A stretch of DNA of 64,000 bases from Aldehydirespirator sp965248735 (GTDB lineage: Bacteria > Actinomycetota > Acidimicrobiia > Acidimicrobiales > Aldehydirespiratoraceae), in NCBI GenBank assembly GCA_965248735.1, contig OZ252146.1, positions 2,976,001 to 3,040,000 on the forward strand, written 5' to 3'. Below the pieces are notes generated by a model. It worked only from the letters and a program-made list of their open reading frames with translations. It was not told the origin of the DNA and searched no databases. Position numbers and translations under genes: made by a program. Below, one piece after another: positions 26,583 through 35,231 of this stretch (position 1 is its first letter; every line of letters begins with the position of its first letter).

Positions 26583-28465
26583 AGGTTGATTCTGTGCCTG
26601 AGCGCCTGCGTATCGGCCACCCAGCTCCCGACATTCCAGCGACCGAAGGCCTCGATCGATCCCCGAGGATCGTCGCCGTAGTACACGGGCACGTGAACCA
26701 GTCCCACGCCCCCGTGCTCGAAGACTCGATCCAGCGCGTCGACGAGCTGCTCGGCTCCGCCTGCTCCCGATACTGCCTCCACTCCCTGGATCGACGACGC
26801 CAGCGCCACGTAGTCCACCACCGCGTCGTCGAAGGTCGCGTAGGCCTCGCCGTACTGAGCCTCCTGCAGACCCGAGATCGCGCCCATCCTGCGGTTGTCC
26901 AGCACCACCACCGCGCCGCGGGCACCGTGCACGACGCCGTCCACCAGCGCCTGCGGGTTCATCAGGAACGAGCCGTCTCCGACCACCGACAGCGAGTAGG
27001 GCGCGTCAGGGCTGAGCGCGGTGGCCAGCAGGGCCGAGGCCCCGAACCCCATGTAGCTGGCGCCGCCGTCGGTGAAACTCAAGTCGGGCGACTCGTCCCG
27101 GCTCACCTGGAACGCGGTGGCCTGGACGTCTCCCGCGTCGAACCAGCGAAAGGCCCCGCGGCGCGCCGCCCAGTCCTCGATGATGCGCAGCGCGGCGGCC
27201 TGCGACAGCACGGGCTGGTCCCAGCACCGGTCGCGCAGGAGCACCGGGTCGGTGCGGGTCTTGAGATAGAGGTCCCATTCGGCCCTCGCCGACGCGCAGT
27301 CCGCCAGCCACGCGGCGGAGTGGTCGCTGGCGATCGGAAGCTGGTCGAGCTCGTCGCAGAGCGCCTCCAGGGTGCGCTCGAGATCGCCCACCAGCGCAAT
27401 GGTGTTGGCGTAGTGGGTGGCGGCCGCCGGGTCCGCGTTGACGTTCACGACCTCGCCCACGTTCGGATACCCGGTGCGGGAGCAGTCCGACTGGCACACC
27501 GCGCGGGCTCCGAGCACGACCAGGGTGTCGGCGTGCTCCATGGCGAAGTTCCCGGAGATCGATCCCTTGGACCCGCCCACACCCATGTTGCGCGGCTTGT
27601 CGGGACCCAGGGCGCCCACCGAGTTCGGGGACAGCACCGCCACCCCGTCCACGCAGTTGAGGAACCGGTCGAGGAGCGGGCCCAGCGAGCGGGCGCCGCC
27701 GCCTGTCTTGACGACCACCCTCTTGGCGGCCCGCAGCAGGCGGGCGGCCGATGCGATCCGCTCCGCCTCGGCCGCCCCCAGCCGGATCCCGCCGCCTCGC
27801 GGCAAACGGCGCAGGTTGAAGTCGTGCACCATCTGGGGCTGGGTGTTGATCGGCAGCAGCAGGAAGAACGGCCCGGCCCGGTAGGGATGGTCGACCACGG
27901 CGGCTCCCTGCTGCAGGGCGTGGGTGAGAGCCTGGGGAGTGTGGAGGCTGTAGCTGCCTCCCATTGTCGATGCCAGCCGCTGCCACCCGGATTGCACCGA
28001 TCCGGGAAGGTCCTGCATGTTGGGACCCTCGGCCTCGGTGGTGGCGTCGCCGTAGATGTGCCACACGCCGACGCCGTTGAGCGCGGACGTCAGCGAGCCT
28101 GCGAACGCGTGCAGCGCGCCCGGTCCGATCGAAGTCACCACCGCGGCCCGCTCGCCGGTGACGATGCGCAGCGCGCTGGCCGCGTGGGCCGCCTCCGTCT
28201 CGTGGCGGACCGCCGCGAACCGCACGACGCCGGCCGCCTCGTAGATCCTGAGCGATTCGCCGAGGGTGGTGGATCCGTGCCCCAGTATCCCGATATAGGT
28301 TCGGACGTCCTGTTCGAGCAGGCCCAGAACCACGAGTTCAGCCAGTGAGGCGGTGGCTGTCGCGGGCGCCGCGCCCGCGGCGATGGCGGCTCTCAGCGAG
28401 CGGTGGGCCGCGATGGCCGCGGCTCTGGCGCGCTGCTCCTCAGCGGCCGGCGTGTACGAGTCCAC
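26579..28465 (-). CDS. ThDP-dependent enzyme, IolD/acetolactate-synthase-like
   Basis: This 628-residue ThDP enzyme has an N-terminal Pyr domain with IGILGHGSTTLGESL and AVRHETEAAHAA, where the glutamate activates ThDP. The middle domain contains SIGPGALHAFAGSL. The C-terminal PP domain has VVGDGSFLMNPQALVDGV and later VVLDNRRMG, the GDG...N metal-binding motif. The length (about 630 residues) fits trihydroxycyclohexanedione hydrolase IolD better than acetolactate synthase, but no other iol genes are seen. The GTG at 28465 is chosen, and the frame opens back to 28591. It heads the cluster with the dehydratase. Confidence 0.78.
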   Translation of the reverse strand: MDSYTPAAEEQRARAAAIAAHRSLRAAIAAGAAPATATASLAELVVLGLLEQDVRTYIGILGHGSTTLGESLRIYEAAGVVRFAAVRHETEAAHAASALRIVTGERAAVVTSIGPGALHAFAGSLTSALNGVGVWHIYGDATTEAEGPNMQDLPGSVQSGWQRLASTMGGSYSLHTPQALTHALQQGAAVVDHPYRAGPFFLLLPINTQPQMVHDFNLRRLPRGGGIRLGAAEAERIASAARLLRAAKRVVVKTGGGARSLGPLLDRFLNCVDGVAVLSPNSVGALGPDKPRNMGVGGSKGSISGNFAMEHADTLVVLGARAVCQSDCSRTGYPNVGEVVNVNADPAAATHYANTIALVGDLERTLEALCDELDQLPIASDHSAAWLADCASARAEWDLYLKTRTDPVLLRDRCWDQPVLSQAAALRIIEDWAARRGAFRWFDAGDVQATAFQVSRDESPDLSFTDGGASYMGFGASALLATALSPDAPYSLSVVGDGSFLMNPQALVDGVVHGARGAVVVLDNRRMGAISGLQEAQYGEAYATFDDAVVDYVALASSIQGVEAVSGAGGAEQLVDALDRVFEHGGVGLVHVPVYYGDDPRGSIEAFGRWNVGSWVADTQALRHRINL

Positions 28466-28536
28466 GGCCGGTGATGCTAGCGCCCGCCCACCGGGCACTA
28501 TTCTGTGACCACCCTCGAGACTCCCGTCGCGGACGG

Positions 28537-29370
28537 TTAGCCGGGGGGCGCGGCGTCCAGGGCCTTGGGCGCCTCCGGATCGGTGATCCACTCGGTCCAG
28601 GACCCGTCGTACACGGCTACATCATCGTGGCCGGCGACGGCGTAGGCCAGCGCGGTGCCGCAGGCACCCACGCCGCCGCGGCAGTAGGCGATGGTGGGCT
28701 CCGGCGCGCACGCACCGGCCTCGGCGAGGCGCCGGCGGGCCTCTTGCGGCGCCGCCCAGGTGCCGTCGGCGCCGGTGAAGGTGATGCCGGGCGCGGTGAT
28801 GCTGCCGGGGATGGCGCCGCCGTCGGCCTCGCGGGCGCCCGCCATGCGCCCGTCCACCAGGCGGGTTCGGGTGCCCAGCGCCGCCAGAACGTCTTCGTGA
28901 GTCGCGTAGAGGCCCGGATCGAAGCGGGGCGTGAAGCGGGCCCGCGGACAGGGCGGCACGACGTCGTCGGTTGGGCGTCCCTCGGCCTGCCACTTGGAAA
29001 TCCCACCGTCGAGCACGGCCACACCGGTGTGGCCGTACACCCGCAGCGCCCACCACAGCCGGGCCGCCACCGTCACATGCTGATCGTCGTAGGCCACCAC
29101 GAACGTGTCGTCGCCGATGCCACGCTCGGCCATGGCGGCGGCGAAGCGCTCCGGCCCGGCCAGCATCCACAGATCGGGTCGGTCGGGGTCGGCCAGCTCG
29201 GTGTCCCAGCGGGCATGGACCGCGCCGGGGATGTGGGCCTTCGCGTACTCATCGTCGCCGTTGCGCCAGTCGAAGGGGCGCAGGTACCAGCGGCAGTCCA
29301 CCACTCTGGTGCCGGGGTCGTCGAGACGCTCGGCCAGCCACTGCGTCGATACCACCGGACCCTCAGTCAT
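28537..29370 (-). CDS. Thiosulfate/3-mercaptopyruvate sulfurtransferase (two rhodanese domains)
   Basis: This 277-residue protein has two rhodanese repeats. The first is inactive and includes VVDCRWYLRP and HIPGAVHARWDTELAD. The second has the active-site cysteine in YCRGGVGACGTALAY at about residue 235, and DGSWTEW follows. It moves sulfur from thiosulfate or 3-mercaptopyruvate to an acceptor. The six-residue loop after the cysteine (RGGVGA) should set donor preference, but I cannot call it. The ATG at 29370 is preferred over 29427. Confidence 0.92.
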   Translation of the reverse strand: MTEGPVVSTQWLAERLDDPGTRVVDCRWYLRPFDWRNGDDEYAKAHIPGAVHARWDTELADPDRPDLWMLAGPERFAAAMAERGIGDDTFVVAYDDQHVTVAARLWWALRVYGHTGVAVLDGGISKWQAEGRPTDDVVPPCPRARFTPRFDPGLYATHEDVLAALGTRTRLVDGRMAGAREADGGAIPGSITAPGITFTGADGTWAAPQEARRRLAEAGACAPEPTIAYCRGGVGACGTALAYAVAGHDDVAVYDGSWTEWITDPEAPKALDAAPPG

Positions 29371-29430
29371 CGGGTCCAGCATCGCACCTCGCGGGCGCCC
29401 TCGCACCACCCAGGAACCTCGCACCACCGG

Positions 29431-29477
29431 GAATCTTGGCGGTTCTCTGGGATTATCCCAGAGAAGTACGAAGATTC
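29431..29477. promoter_or_regulatory. Long two-part palindrome between the LLM and sulfurtransferase genes
   Basis: The inner arms TTCTCTGGGA and TCCCAGAGAA (29443-29465, loop TTA) are perfect complements. The outer arms GAATCTT and AAGATTC lie 5 bases further out on each side. The whole dyad spans 47 bases in the 121-base gap. It is either an operator for the sulfurtransferase gene or a terminator of the LLM gene. Confidence 0.6.
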
Positions 29478-29491
29478 GGCCGTGCTATGCC

Positions 29492-30520
29492 CTAGTGGGC
29501 CTGCCGTGCCGTCACCACCTCGGGGCGGACTTGCTCGGCCAGCAGGCGTATCCCGGCGTCCCGATCGGGGCCGAACGTGTACCAGGCCAGCGGCAGATCG
29601 AGGCCGGCGTCTCCGAAGGCCCTCAGTCCCTCGATCACGTCGTCTGGGGTTCCGGCCACTGCGAACACGTCCACCAGGCTGTCGCTGAGCACGGCCGCGC
29701 CCGCCTGCTCGCCGCCTTCGGCCACGGCGGCGCGCACCGCGGCCACCGCCTCGGGGTCGGCGCCGGCCTCGTCCACCACCACTCCCTCCACCCGGGCCAG
29801 GTAGTAGGCCAGCACCTCCTTGACGGCGTGGCGGGCCTCGGCCCGGTCGGGGCCGACGCTGGTGAGCACGTTGGCGCTCAGCAGCAGTTCGTCCACGCCG
29901 CGGCTGGCCCGCTCCGCCCCGGCTGCCAGGCGCCCGCGGGCCCAGCGGGTGTAGCCCACGCTGGTGATGGCGCCGAGCTGGACGCCGTCGGCGAACTCGC
30001 CCGAGACCTCCATCATCCGCCGGCTGACCGCGCCCACGTCCACGGGCACCGGCGCGGCCGGCGGGCGGTCCAAACGCAGGCCGGGCACGACCGAGAACGT
30101 GGTCGGCTCGAAGTCGAGGGCCTCGCCCGCGGTGAGCCGCCGCACCGCCCGCACCGCCTCGACGGTGTTGGTGAGCGGTCGCCACCCCGGCGGGTCCATG
30201 CCGAAGCGCCTGATCGTCCACTCCGCCGCGCCCAGCCCGAAGCGAAGCCGTCCCGGGCCGATGTCGGCCAGCGTCGCGGCCTCGAGCGCCAGCAGCACCG
30301 GGTGGCGGAACACCGGGTTGGCCACGCCGATCCGCACGGTGACGCGCTCGGTGGAATGCAGCGCCGCGGCGGCCACCGGCATGACCGAGTTGAACAGCCG
30401 GCTCTCGGGCAGCGACACCTCCTCGAAGCCGAGGCGGTCCGCCGCGGCCACCACCGCTAGCGTGTCGGCCACGGGATCCTCGTTCGACAGCGACAGGCCT
30501 AGGCCTCGGAACCCGCTCAT
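29492..30520 (-). CDS. LLM-class (luciferase-like) flavin/F420 oxidoreductase
   Basis: This 342-residue TIM-barrel oxidoreductase of the luciferase-like family has DRLGFEEVSLPESRLF, ANPVFRHPVLLALEAATLADI and RLRFGLGAAEWT. Such proteins use F420 or FMN. Actinobacterial examples are often F420-dependent, but the cofactor cannot be fixed here. The ATG at 30520 gives MSGFRGLGLSL, and the frame to 30577 would overlap the divergent gene. It is transcribed away from the AhpD-like gene, 35 bases apart. Confidence 0.85.
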   Translation of the reverse strand: MSGFRGLGLSLSNEDPVADTLAVVAAADRLGFEEVSLPESRLFNSVMPVAAAALHSTERVTVRIGVANPVFRHPVLLALEAATLADIGPGRLRFGLGAAEWTIRRFGMDPPGWRPLTNTVEAVRAVRRLTAGEALDFEPTTFSVVPGLRLDRPPAAPVPVDVGAVSRRMMEVSGEFADGVQLGAITSVGYTRWARGRLAAGAERASRGVDELLLSANVLTSVGPDRAEARHAVKEVLAYYLARVEGVVVDEAGADPEAVAAVRAAVAEGGEQAGAAVLSDSLVDVFAVAGTPDDVIEGLRAFGDAGLDLPLAWYTFGPDRDAGIRLLAEQVRPEVVTARQAH

Positions 30521-30555
30521 CTTCCTCACGATCGTCCCGGCGACAGGAGCAGCCA

Positions 30556-31134
30556 ATGTGGATCTCCACGATTCCATACGACGAGGCCGAGGGCGAGTTG
30601 ATGGCCCACTACGACCGGCAGGCCCGAGCGCTGGGCGAGCCCACGGAGATGACTCTGGCCGGGTCGCTGCACCCGGCGCTGGTGGCGGCCCGCCTCGACC
30701 TGTACGCGGCCACCGAGAAGTGCCCGTCGGGGCTCACGCCCCATCAGCGCAACCTGGTCAGCTTCGTGACCTCAGCCATCAACGGCACCGTGCACTGCAT
30801 GAGCCAGGTGACGATCAAGCTGCGCCAGACCGGCCTCGACGATGAGGCCATCGCCAAGCTGGCCGCCGACCCTGACTGTTTCGAGTCACTGGGCCTGGAA
30901 CCGGCCGACGCCGCGGTGGTGCGATACGCGGTCAAGCTCACCCGCTCGCCGGGCTCGGTCACTGAGGCCGACGTCGAGGAGCTGCGAGCGGCCGGCTTCG
31001 ACGACCTGGACATCGTGGACGCCAACGCCCAGTGCGCCCACCTGAACTATGTGAACCGGGTGGCGATGGGACTGGGCATCCACTCGGTGGCGGACCCCGA
31101 CTTCCCCGCCTACTCCGCCATTCCGCAGTCCTAA
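30556..31134 (+). CDS. AhpD-like/carboxymuconolactone decarboxylase-fold protein
   Basis: This 192-residue all-alpha protein has the CMD/AhpD core: SGLTPHQRNLVSFVTSAINGTVHCMSQ, then KLRQTGLDDEAI, and LDIVDANAQCAHLNYVNRVAMGLGI. Classical AhpD has a CxxC pair, but here the position holds a single cysteine (HCMS), so disulfide-peroxidase activity is doubtful. It could still bind a small molecule or act as an isomerase. It is divergent from one LLM oxidoreductase and its stop overlaps that of another. Confidence 0.85.
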   Translation: MWISTIPYDEAEGELMAHYDRQARALGEPTEMTLAGSLHPALVAARLDLYAATEKCPSGLTPHQRNLVSFVTSAINGTVHCMSQVTIKLRQTGLDDEAIAKLAADPDCFESLGLEPADAAVVRYAVKLTRSPGSVTEADVEELRAAGFDDLDIVDANAQCAHLNYVNRVAMGLGIHSVADPDFPAYSAIPQS

Positions 31135-32057
31135 GCGGCGTTGAGGATCTCGGCGCTGCGGCGGATGTGGTCGGCTGCGGTGGGCTCGTCGTTCATGGGC
31201 AGCATGAAGATGTCGAAGCAGCCGCTGAGCTCCGCGATCCGGGCTGAGATGGCGGCCGGGGTGCCGGCCAGGCCGTAGCGGTCCACCAGCGCGTCGGGCA
31301 GCAGCCTGGCCGCGTCGCCCATGCGCCCGGCCAACATCAGGCGGCGGACCTCCTCGGTGGCGGCGTCGTCGAGACCGTCGGCGGCCCGCACCTCGGCCGG
31401 CGCGTCCACCGCCATGTAGGAGAAGTGGGGCAGCACCCGGCGGCGCTCGGTGTCGTTGTAGGCCAGATAGGCCGACCAGGCAATCTGGGCCGAGCCCCGC
31501 GAGCGGATCCGCTCAGCCACCGCGGGAAGGTCGGCGGGCGGCGCGGCCGACAGGATCACACAGTCGGAGTGCTCGGCTGCGAGCCGCTGGACTCTTGGTC
31601 CCCTGCCGGCCACCGCGATCGGCACGGGCGCCTCCGGCTGGAACCATGGCAGGGAGGCCTCCCCCACCGTCTCGCCCGCCAGCAGGCGCCGGTTGAGCTC
31701 GAACGTCTCGCGCAGCGCGGTATAGGGCCGCTCGGGGTCCATCCCGAGGGGCTTGAGCACCCGGCTGCCGCCCACGCCCAAGCCGTGCATGACCCGGCCC
31801 GGGGCCAGCTCGGCCAGGGTGGCGATAGCCGCGGCGGTGGCGACCGGATGGCGGCTGAACGGGTTGGTGATGGCGGGCGCGACCGTCAGGCCGGTGGCCT
31901 CGACGATGGCCGTGAGCGCCACGTAGGTGTCCCGCTCGGTGCCCTCGTCGGCCACGAAGCACGCCTCCGCTCCCAGAGACTCCCCCAGACGGGCCAACTC
32001 GACCAGGCGGCGAACCGGCTGGGTCGGCTCGAACCAGACTCCCCACCGCGCGCTCAC
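31131..32057 (-). CDS. LLM-class (luciferase-like) oxidoreductase
   Basis: This 308-residue member of the same family as the gene at 29.5 kb has AEACFVADEGTERDTYVALTAIVEATG, PFSRHPVATAAAIATLAEL and VMHGLGVGGSR. The GTG at 32057 is preferred because a GGGAGG ribosome site lies just upstream (32063-32069). A longer GTG start at 32072 is possible. Its stop overlaps the AhpD-like gene stop by 4 bases, so the genes converge. F420 use is likely in this lineage but not shown. Confidence 0.85.
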   Translation of the reverse strand: MSARWGVWFEPTQPVRRLVELARLGESLGAEACFVADEGTERDTYVALTAIVEATGLTVAPAITNPFSRHPVATAAAIATLAELAPGRVMHGLGVGGSRVLKPLGMDPERPYTALRETFELNRRLLAGETVGEASLPWFQPEAPVPIAVAGRGPRVQRLAAEHSDCVILSAAPPADLPAVAERIRSRGSAQIAWSAYLAYNDTERRRVLPHFSYMAVDAPAEVRAADGLDDAATEEVRRLMLAGRMGDAARLLPDALVDRYGLAGTPAAISARIAELSGCFDIFMLPMNDEPTAADHIRRSAEILNAA

Positions 32058-32097
32058 GGCGTCGCCTCCCACCGGAATCGCTTCTGCTTCAGTGTGC

Positions 32098-32715
32098 TCA
32101 CTGGGCCTCCTCCCGTTCGGCCCGTCCCTGGCGAAGGGACTCGAGGCCCAACGGTATGTACTGCACCGCGGACAGGTAGCTGTACAACAGTGAGGGCACT
32201 GCGCAAACCCATCCGGCGATCCTGAACCCGTCGGCTGCTGCGATGTCGGAGGCGCCGGCCAGCAGCAGCGGGAAGCAGAAGTAGAGCCCGAAGGTGGCGC
32301 ACTTGCCCCACCACGTCACGTCGATGGGCTTGGCGCCCAACGACAGCAGCACCAGCCCCACGACGGCGACGATCCCCTCCCGGGCCAGGGTCAGCACCAC
32401 CAGCCACCAGGGAACCGAGCCGTCGAAGCCAACCGCGAAGACACCGGCGAGCAGCACGGCCCGGTCGGTGATCGGGTCGAGCAGCTTGCCGACCTTGCTG
32501 ACCGAGTTGAAGCGTCGGGCCCACCAGCCGTCCACCCAGTCGGTGGCGCCGAGCGCCCCCCACAGCAGCGCCGCGCCCCAGCGGTCCCCGGAGCTGAACA
32601 GCAGCCACAGGAACCACGGGATGCCGGCCAGCCGGGCAGCCGAGATCAGGTTGGGGACGGTCAGGATCCGATCCTCGCCGGAGGGTGGCGTCTCGGGAAC
32701 GGGCTCCGCGTCCAT
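32098..32715 (-). CDS. CDP-alcohol phosphatidyltransferase
   Basis: This 205-residue integral membrane enzyme contains the family motif D-x2-DG-x2-AR-x8-G-x3-D-x3-D, seen as TDWVDGWWARRF with KVGKLLDPITDR. About six hydrophobic segments follow. It transfers a phosphatidyl group from CDP-diacylglycerol to an alcohol such as glycerol-3-phosphate or inositol. The N-terminal LTVPNLISAARLAGIP is typical of PgsA-like proteins. The acceptor cannot be told. Confidence 0.9.
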   Translation of the reverse strand: MDAEPVPETPPSGEDRILTVPNLISAARLAGIPWFLWLLFSSGDRWGAALLWGALGATDWVDGWWARRFNSVSKVGKLLDPITDRAVLLAGVFAVGFDGSVPWWLVVLTLAREGIVAVVGLVLLSLGAKPIDVTWWGKCATFGLYFCFPLLLAGASDIAAADGFRIAGWVCAVPSLLYSYLSAVQYIPLGLESLRQGRAEREEAQ

Positions 32716-32727
32716 GGCCGTTCAGCC

Positions 32728-32733
32728 TACGAT
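32728..32733 (+). promoter_or_regulatory. Leaderless -10 element for the HIT gene
   Basis: TACGAT ends 6 bases before the ATG at 32740, the layout of leaderless actinobacterial transcripts. No ribosome site is visible before the start. Confidence 0.45.
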
Positions 32734-32739
32734 CAGCGG

Positions 32740-33147
32740 ATGCCATCGATCTTCACCCGCATCATCGACGGAGAGATACCGGGCCGCTTCGTGTGGCGCG
32801 ACGAGGTGTGCGTGGCGTTCCTGGACGTGCGGCCGCTCAACCGGGGCCATGTGCTGGTGGTGCCCCGAGCCGAGGTCGACCACTGGGTGGACCTCGACGC
32901 CGAGACGGTGTCTCATATGATGGCTGTCACCCACCGGGTGGCCGCGGCCCAGCGGGCGGCGGGACTGGCGCCCGACCGGGTGGGCCTGATGATCGCCGGT
33001 TTCGAGGTGCCCCACGTGCACGTGCATGTGGTGCCCATCTCGACGATGGCCCATCTCGACTTCTCCAGCGCCGACACCAGCGCCGACCCCGACGACCTCG
33101 ACGCGGTGGCCGCCCTGCTGCGCGAGCGCCTCAGCGAGTCGGGCTGA
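32740..33147 (+). CDS. HIT-family hydrolase
   Basis: This 135-residue histidine-triad protein has FTRIIDGEIPGRFVW at the N-terminus and the catalytic triad HVHVHV at about residues 89-94. RPLNRGHVLVVPRAEVDHW is the conserved strand-helix region. It hydrolyses or transfers nucleotides from small phosphoramidate or dinucleotide substrates. It diverges from the CDP-alcohol transferase. Confidence 0.93.
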   Translation: MPSIFTRIIDGEIPGRFVWRDEVCVAFLDVRPLNRGHVLVVPRAEVDHWVDLDAETVSHMMAVTHRVAAAQRAAGLAPDRVGLMIAGFEVPHVHVHVVPISTMAHLDFSSADTSADPDDLDAVAALLRERLSESG

Positions 33148-33203
33148 CCCCTCCTCCGGCGGCGCTCCAACGCAAATTGAAGTGTCGCCTATCCGCTCGG
33201 CCT

Positions 33204-33920
33204 CTAGATCAATTCGATCGGATCGGCGGGTTCGATGAGGTGGGCACCGTTGTTGCGGGCGTTGTTGACCTCGGTGGACACCGGGTGCATCCGGATCAGG
33301 CTCGACGGCGCCGGCACCAGCAGGCCGGCGGCGGCCTCGGCGTCGGTATCGGCCGGATCGAGCCAATAGTCCCAGGCACCGGGTGGGAGCACTGCCGGCA
33401 TCCGGTCGTGCACCGCGGCCATGGCCTCGTTGGCCTCGCAGGTGATGATGGTGCACGAGTGCAGCTCCAGGGGCTCGCCGTCGGCGTCGAGGTTGTTCTC
33501 GTCGCGCCACTGCTCCCACAGGCCCGCGAACGCGAACGGCTCGCCGTCGGGGCGGCTGATGAACATGGGCTGCTTGCGCTTGGAGCCCTCGAGGCGGCGC
33601 CACTCGTAGAAGCCGTCGGCGGGAATGATGCAGCGCCGCCGGGTGAAGGGCACCCGGAAGGCGTTCTTGTGGGCCACGGTCTCGGCGCGGGCGTTGATCA
33701 TCCGGTTGCCGATCTTGGGATCCTTGGCCCAGAACGGCACCAGCCCCCAGTGCAGCGTGTCGAGGCTGCGGGCGCCACTGCGCTCGCGCACCGCGTAGAC
33801 GGTCTGGGTGGGGGCCACGTTGTGGTTGGGCGACAGGGCGTGCGCGGGCGGCGGCGCCAGAGCGCCGAAGTACTTGGCCAGCTCGTCGGGCGGGGTGGCC
33901 GACACGTAGCGACCGCACAT
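33204..33920 (-). CDS. SRAP (YedK/HMCES-type) protein for abasic-site crosslinking
   Basis: This 238-residue SRAP protein has Cys2 (MCGRYV), the catalytic nucleophile exposed after removal of the first methionine. NHNVAPTQTVYAVRE, INARAETVAHKNAF, RRRCIIPADGFYEWRR and the AAVHDRMPAVLP histidine follow. The family covalently shields abasic sites in single-stranded DNA. The next gene upstream (NPD-type) stops 11 bases before it, so the two may share a transcript. Confidence 0.93.
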   Translation of the reverse strand: MCGRYVSATPPDELAKYFGALAPPPAHALSPNHNVAPTQTVYAVRERSGARSLDTLHWGLVPFWAKDPKIGNRMINARAETVAHKNAFRVPFTRRRCIIPADGFYEWRRLEGSKRKQPMFISRPDGEPFAFAGLWEQWRDENNLDADGEPLELHSCTIITCEANEAMAAVHDRMPAVLPPGAWDYWLDPADTDAEAAAGLLVPAPSSLIRMHPVSTEVNNARNNGAHLIEPADPIELI

Positions 33921-33931
33921 GGAACCGGAAG

Positions 33932-35002
33932 CTACTCAGGAGCCGGAGGGGCGACGCGGTCCAGGGCCTGCAGAGCCTCGGCCACGGTGCGCTCGATCAG
34001 CTCGGCGCAGGTGGGTAGGTCGTCCACCACTCCAACGCACTGGCCGGTGGGCAGGATCCCGGCGTCGATGTCGCCGTTCACCATGGTCGCCCGGGTGAGC
34101 ATGGGGGCGTTGGCCGCCATGGCCATTTGGCTGAATGTGAGCCCCTGGCTGCGCCTCATGGCCAGCCCCTCTCGCAGCAGCGCCGACATGCTCATGCCGG
34201 TGAGGCCCCGGAAGCGCCAAGCGTTGACTGCGGCCCGCACCAGGCGGGTGAGGCGGGCCGATTCGAGGGAGTCGACCAGGCCGGTGCGGATCACCCGCTG
34301 GGGCTTGCCGTCGATGCTGCTCGACACCACCGTGCCGGTGACGGGCGTGCCCAGGTACACGGCCTTGACCGCGTCGGGCACCTTGGAGTCGGCGGTTAGC
34401 AGGAAGCGTGTGCCCATGGCCACGCCGTCGGCGCCCCAGGCCAGGGCCGCGGCCAAGCCCCGACCATCATGAAAGCCGCCGGCGGCGATGACCGGGATGT
34501 CCACGGCGTCGATCACCTGAGGCAGCAGCAGCGACGTCGGAATGGTGCCGGTGTGCCCGCCGCCCTCGCCGCCCTGGCACAGCACGGCGTCCACTCCCAA
34601 CTCGGCCATCTTCTCGGCGTGGCGACGGGCGCCCACGGTGGGCATCACCAGCACGCCGCCGTCGCGCAGTTGCTTCACGACCTTTGCCGGAGGAGGTCCG
34701 GCGAAGCTGGCCACCCGCACGCCGGCGTGCACCAGCCGGTCGGCCCGGTCGGCCAGATCGACTCCGTCGGGGCGCAGGTTCACTCCGAAGGGCCGATCGG
34801 TGCGGGACTTGACCTCGGCGATGGCCGCGTCCATCTCGTCGATGGTCATGGTGGCCGAGGCCAGGATCCCGAGCCCGCCCGCCTCCGCGGTGCCGGTCAC
34901 CAGCGACGGCCCGGCCACCCAGCCCATGCCGGTTTGCACGATGGGATAGGAGACGCCGAACAGCTCTGTGGCCCGGGTCCGGAGCCGGGGATCGACGCTC
35001 AC
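33932..35002 (-). CDS. Nitronate monooxygenase/NPD-family FMN protein
   Basis: This 356-residue FMN-binding TIM barrel starts with ELFGVSYPIVQTGMGWVAGPSL and GGLGILASATM. It has the flavin-phosphate loop IPVIAAGGFHDGRGLAAALAWGADGVAMGT and the QGGEGGGHTG motif of the NPD family. It may oxidise nitronates or act as an enoyl-type reductase. The substrate is unknown. It diverges from selD. Confidence 0.88.
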   Translation of the reverse strand: MSVDPRLRTRATELFGVSYPIVQTGMGWVAGPSLVTGTAEAGGLGILASATMTIDEMDAAIAEVKSRTDRPFGVNLRPDGVDLADRADRLVHAGVRVASFAGPPPAKVVKQLRDGGVLVMPTVGARRHAEKMAELGVDAVLCQGGEGGGHTGTIPTSLLLPQVIDAVDIPVIAAGGFHDGRGLAAALAWGADGVAMGTRFLLTADSKVPDAVKAVYLGTPVTGTVVSSSIDGKPQRVIRTGLVDSLESARLTRLVRAAVNAWRFRGLTGMSMSALLREGLAMRRSQGLTFSQMAMAANAPMLTRATMVNGDIDAGILPTGQCVGVVDDLPTCAELIERTVAEALQALDRVAPPAPE

Positions 35003-35155
35003 GGCTGCACCCTACCGGCCGCTCCCCTGACCCTTCGGCGACCGGGGCCGCACCGTCCCCGGCGCTCGAAAGCGGTTCGCGCCGGCCACTTGCTGGCCCG
35101 AGCCCTGGCCGAAGGGGGCGCACAGTCCGCGGGCGCTGCAGAGCGGTGCGCGTAT

Positions 35156-35198
35156 CCTGCGGAGGTTCCAGTCCTGTCCGGGCTCCCGCCCGCAGGAC
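35156..35198 (+). promoter_or_regulatory. Alternative hairpins in the selD leader
   Basis: CCTGCGG (35156-35162) can pair with CCGCAGG (35190-35196), or GTCCTG (35171-35176) with CAGGAC (35193-35198). The two share the same right arm, so only one can form. They lie 34-76 bases before the selD start. The lead is weak but is the sort of structure that regulates translation. Confidence 0.35.
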
Positions 35199-35231
35199 CC
35201 CGGCACCCGTGCGCGAGAGGGGGTGACAGCG

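Noticed and set aside
35100..35231. A tRNA-Sec or RNase P-like RNA in the selD leader
   Set aside because: No UCA anticodon loop, T-loop or matching stems are present. Only two competing hairpins remain.
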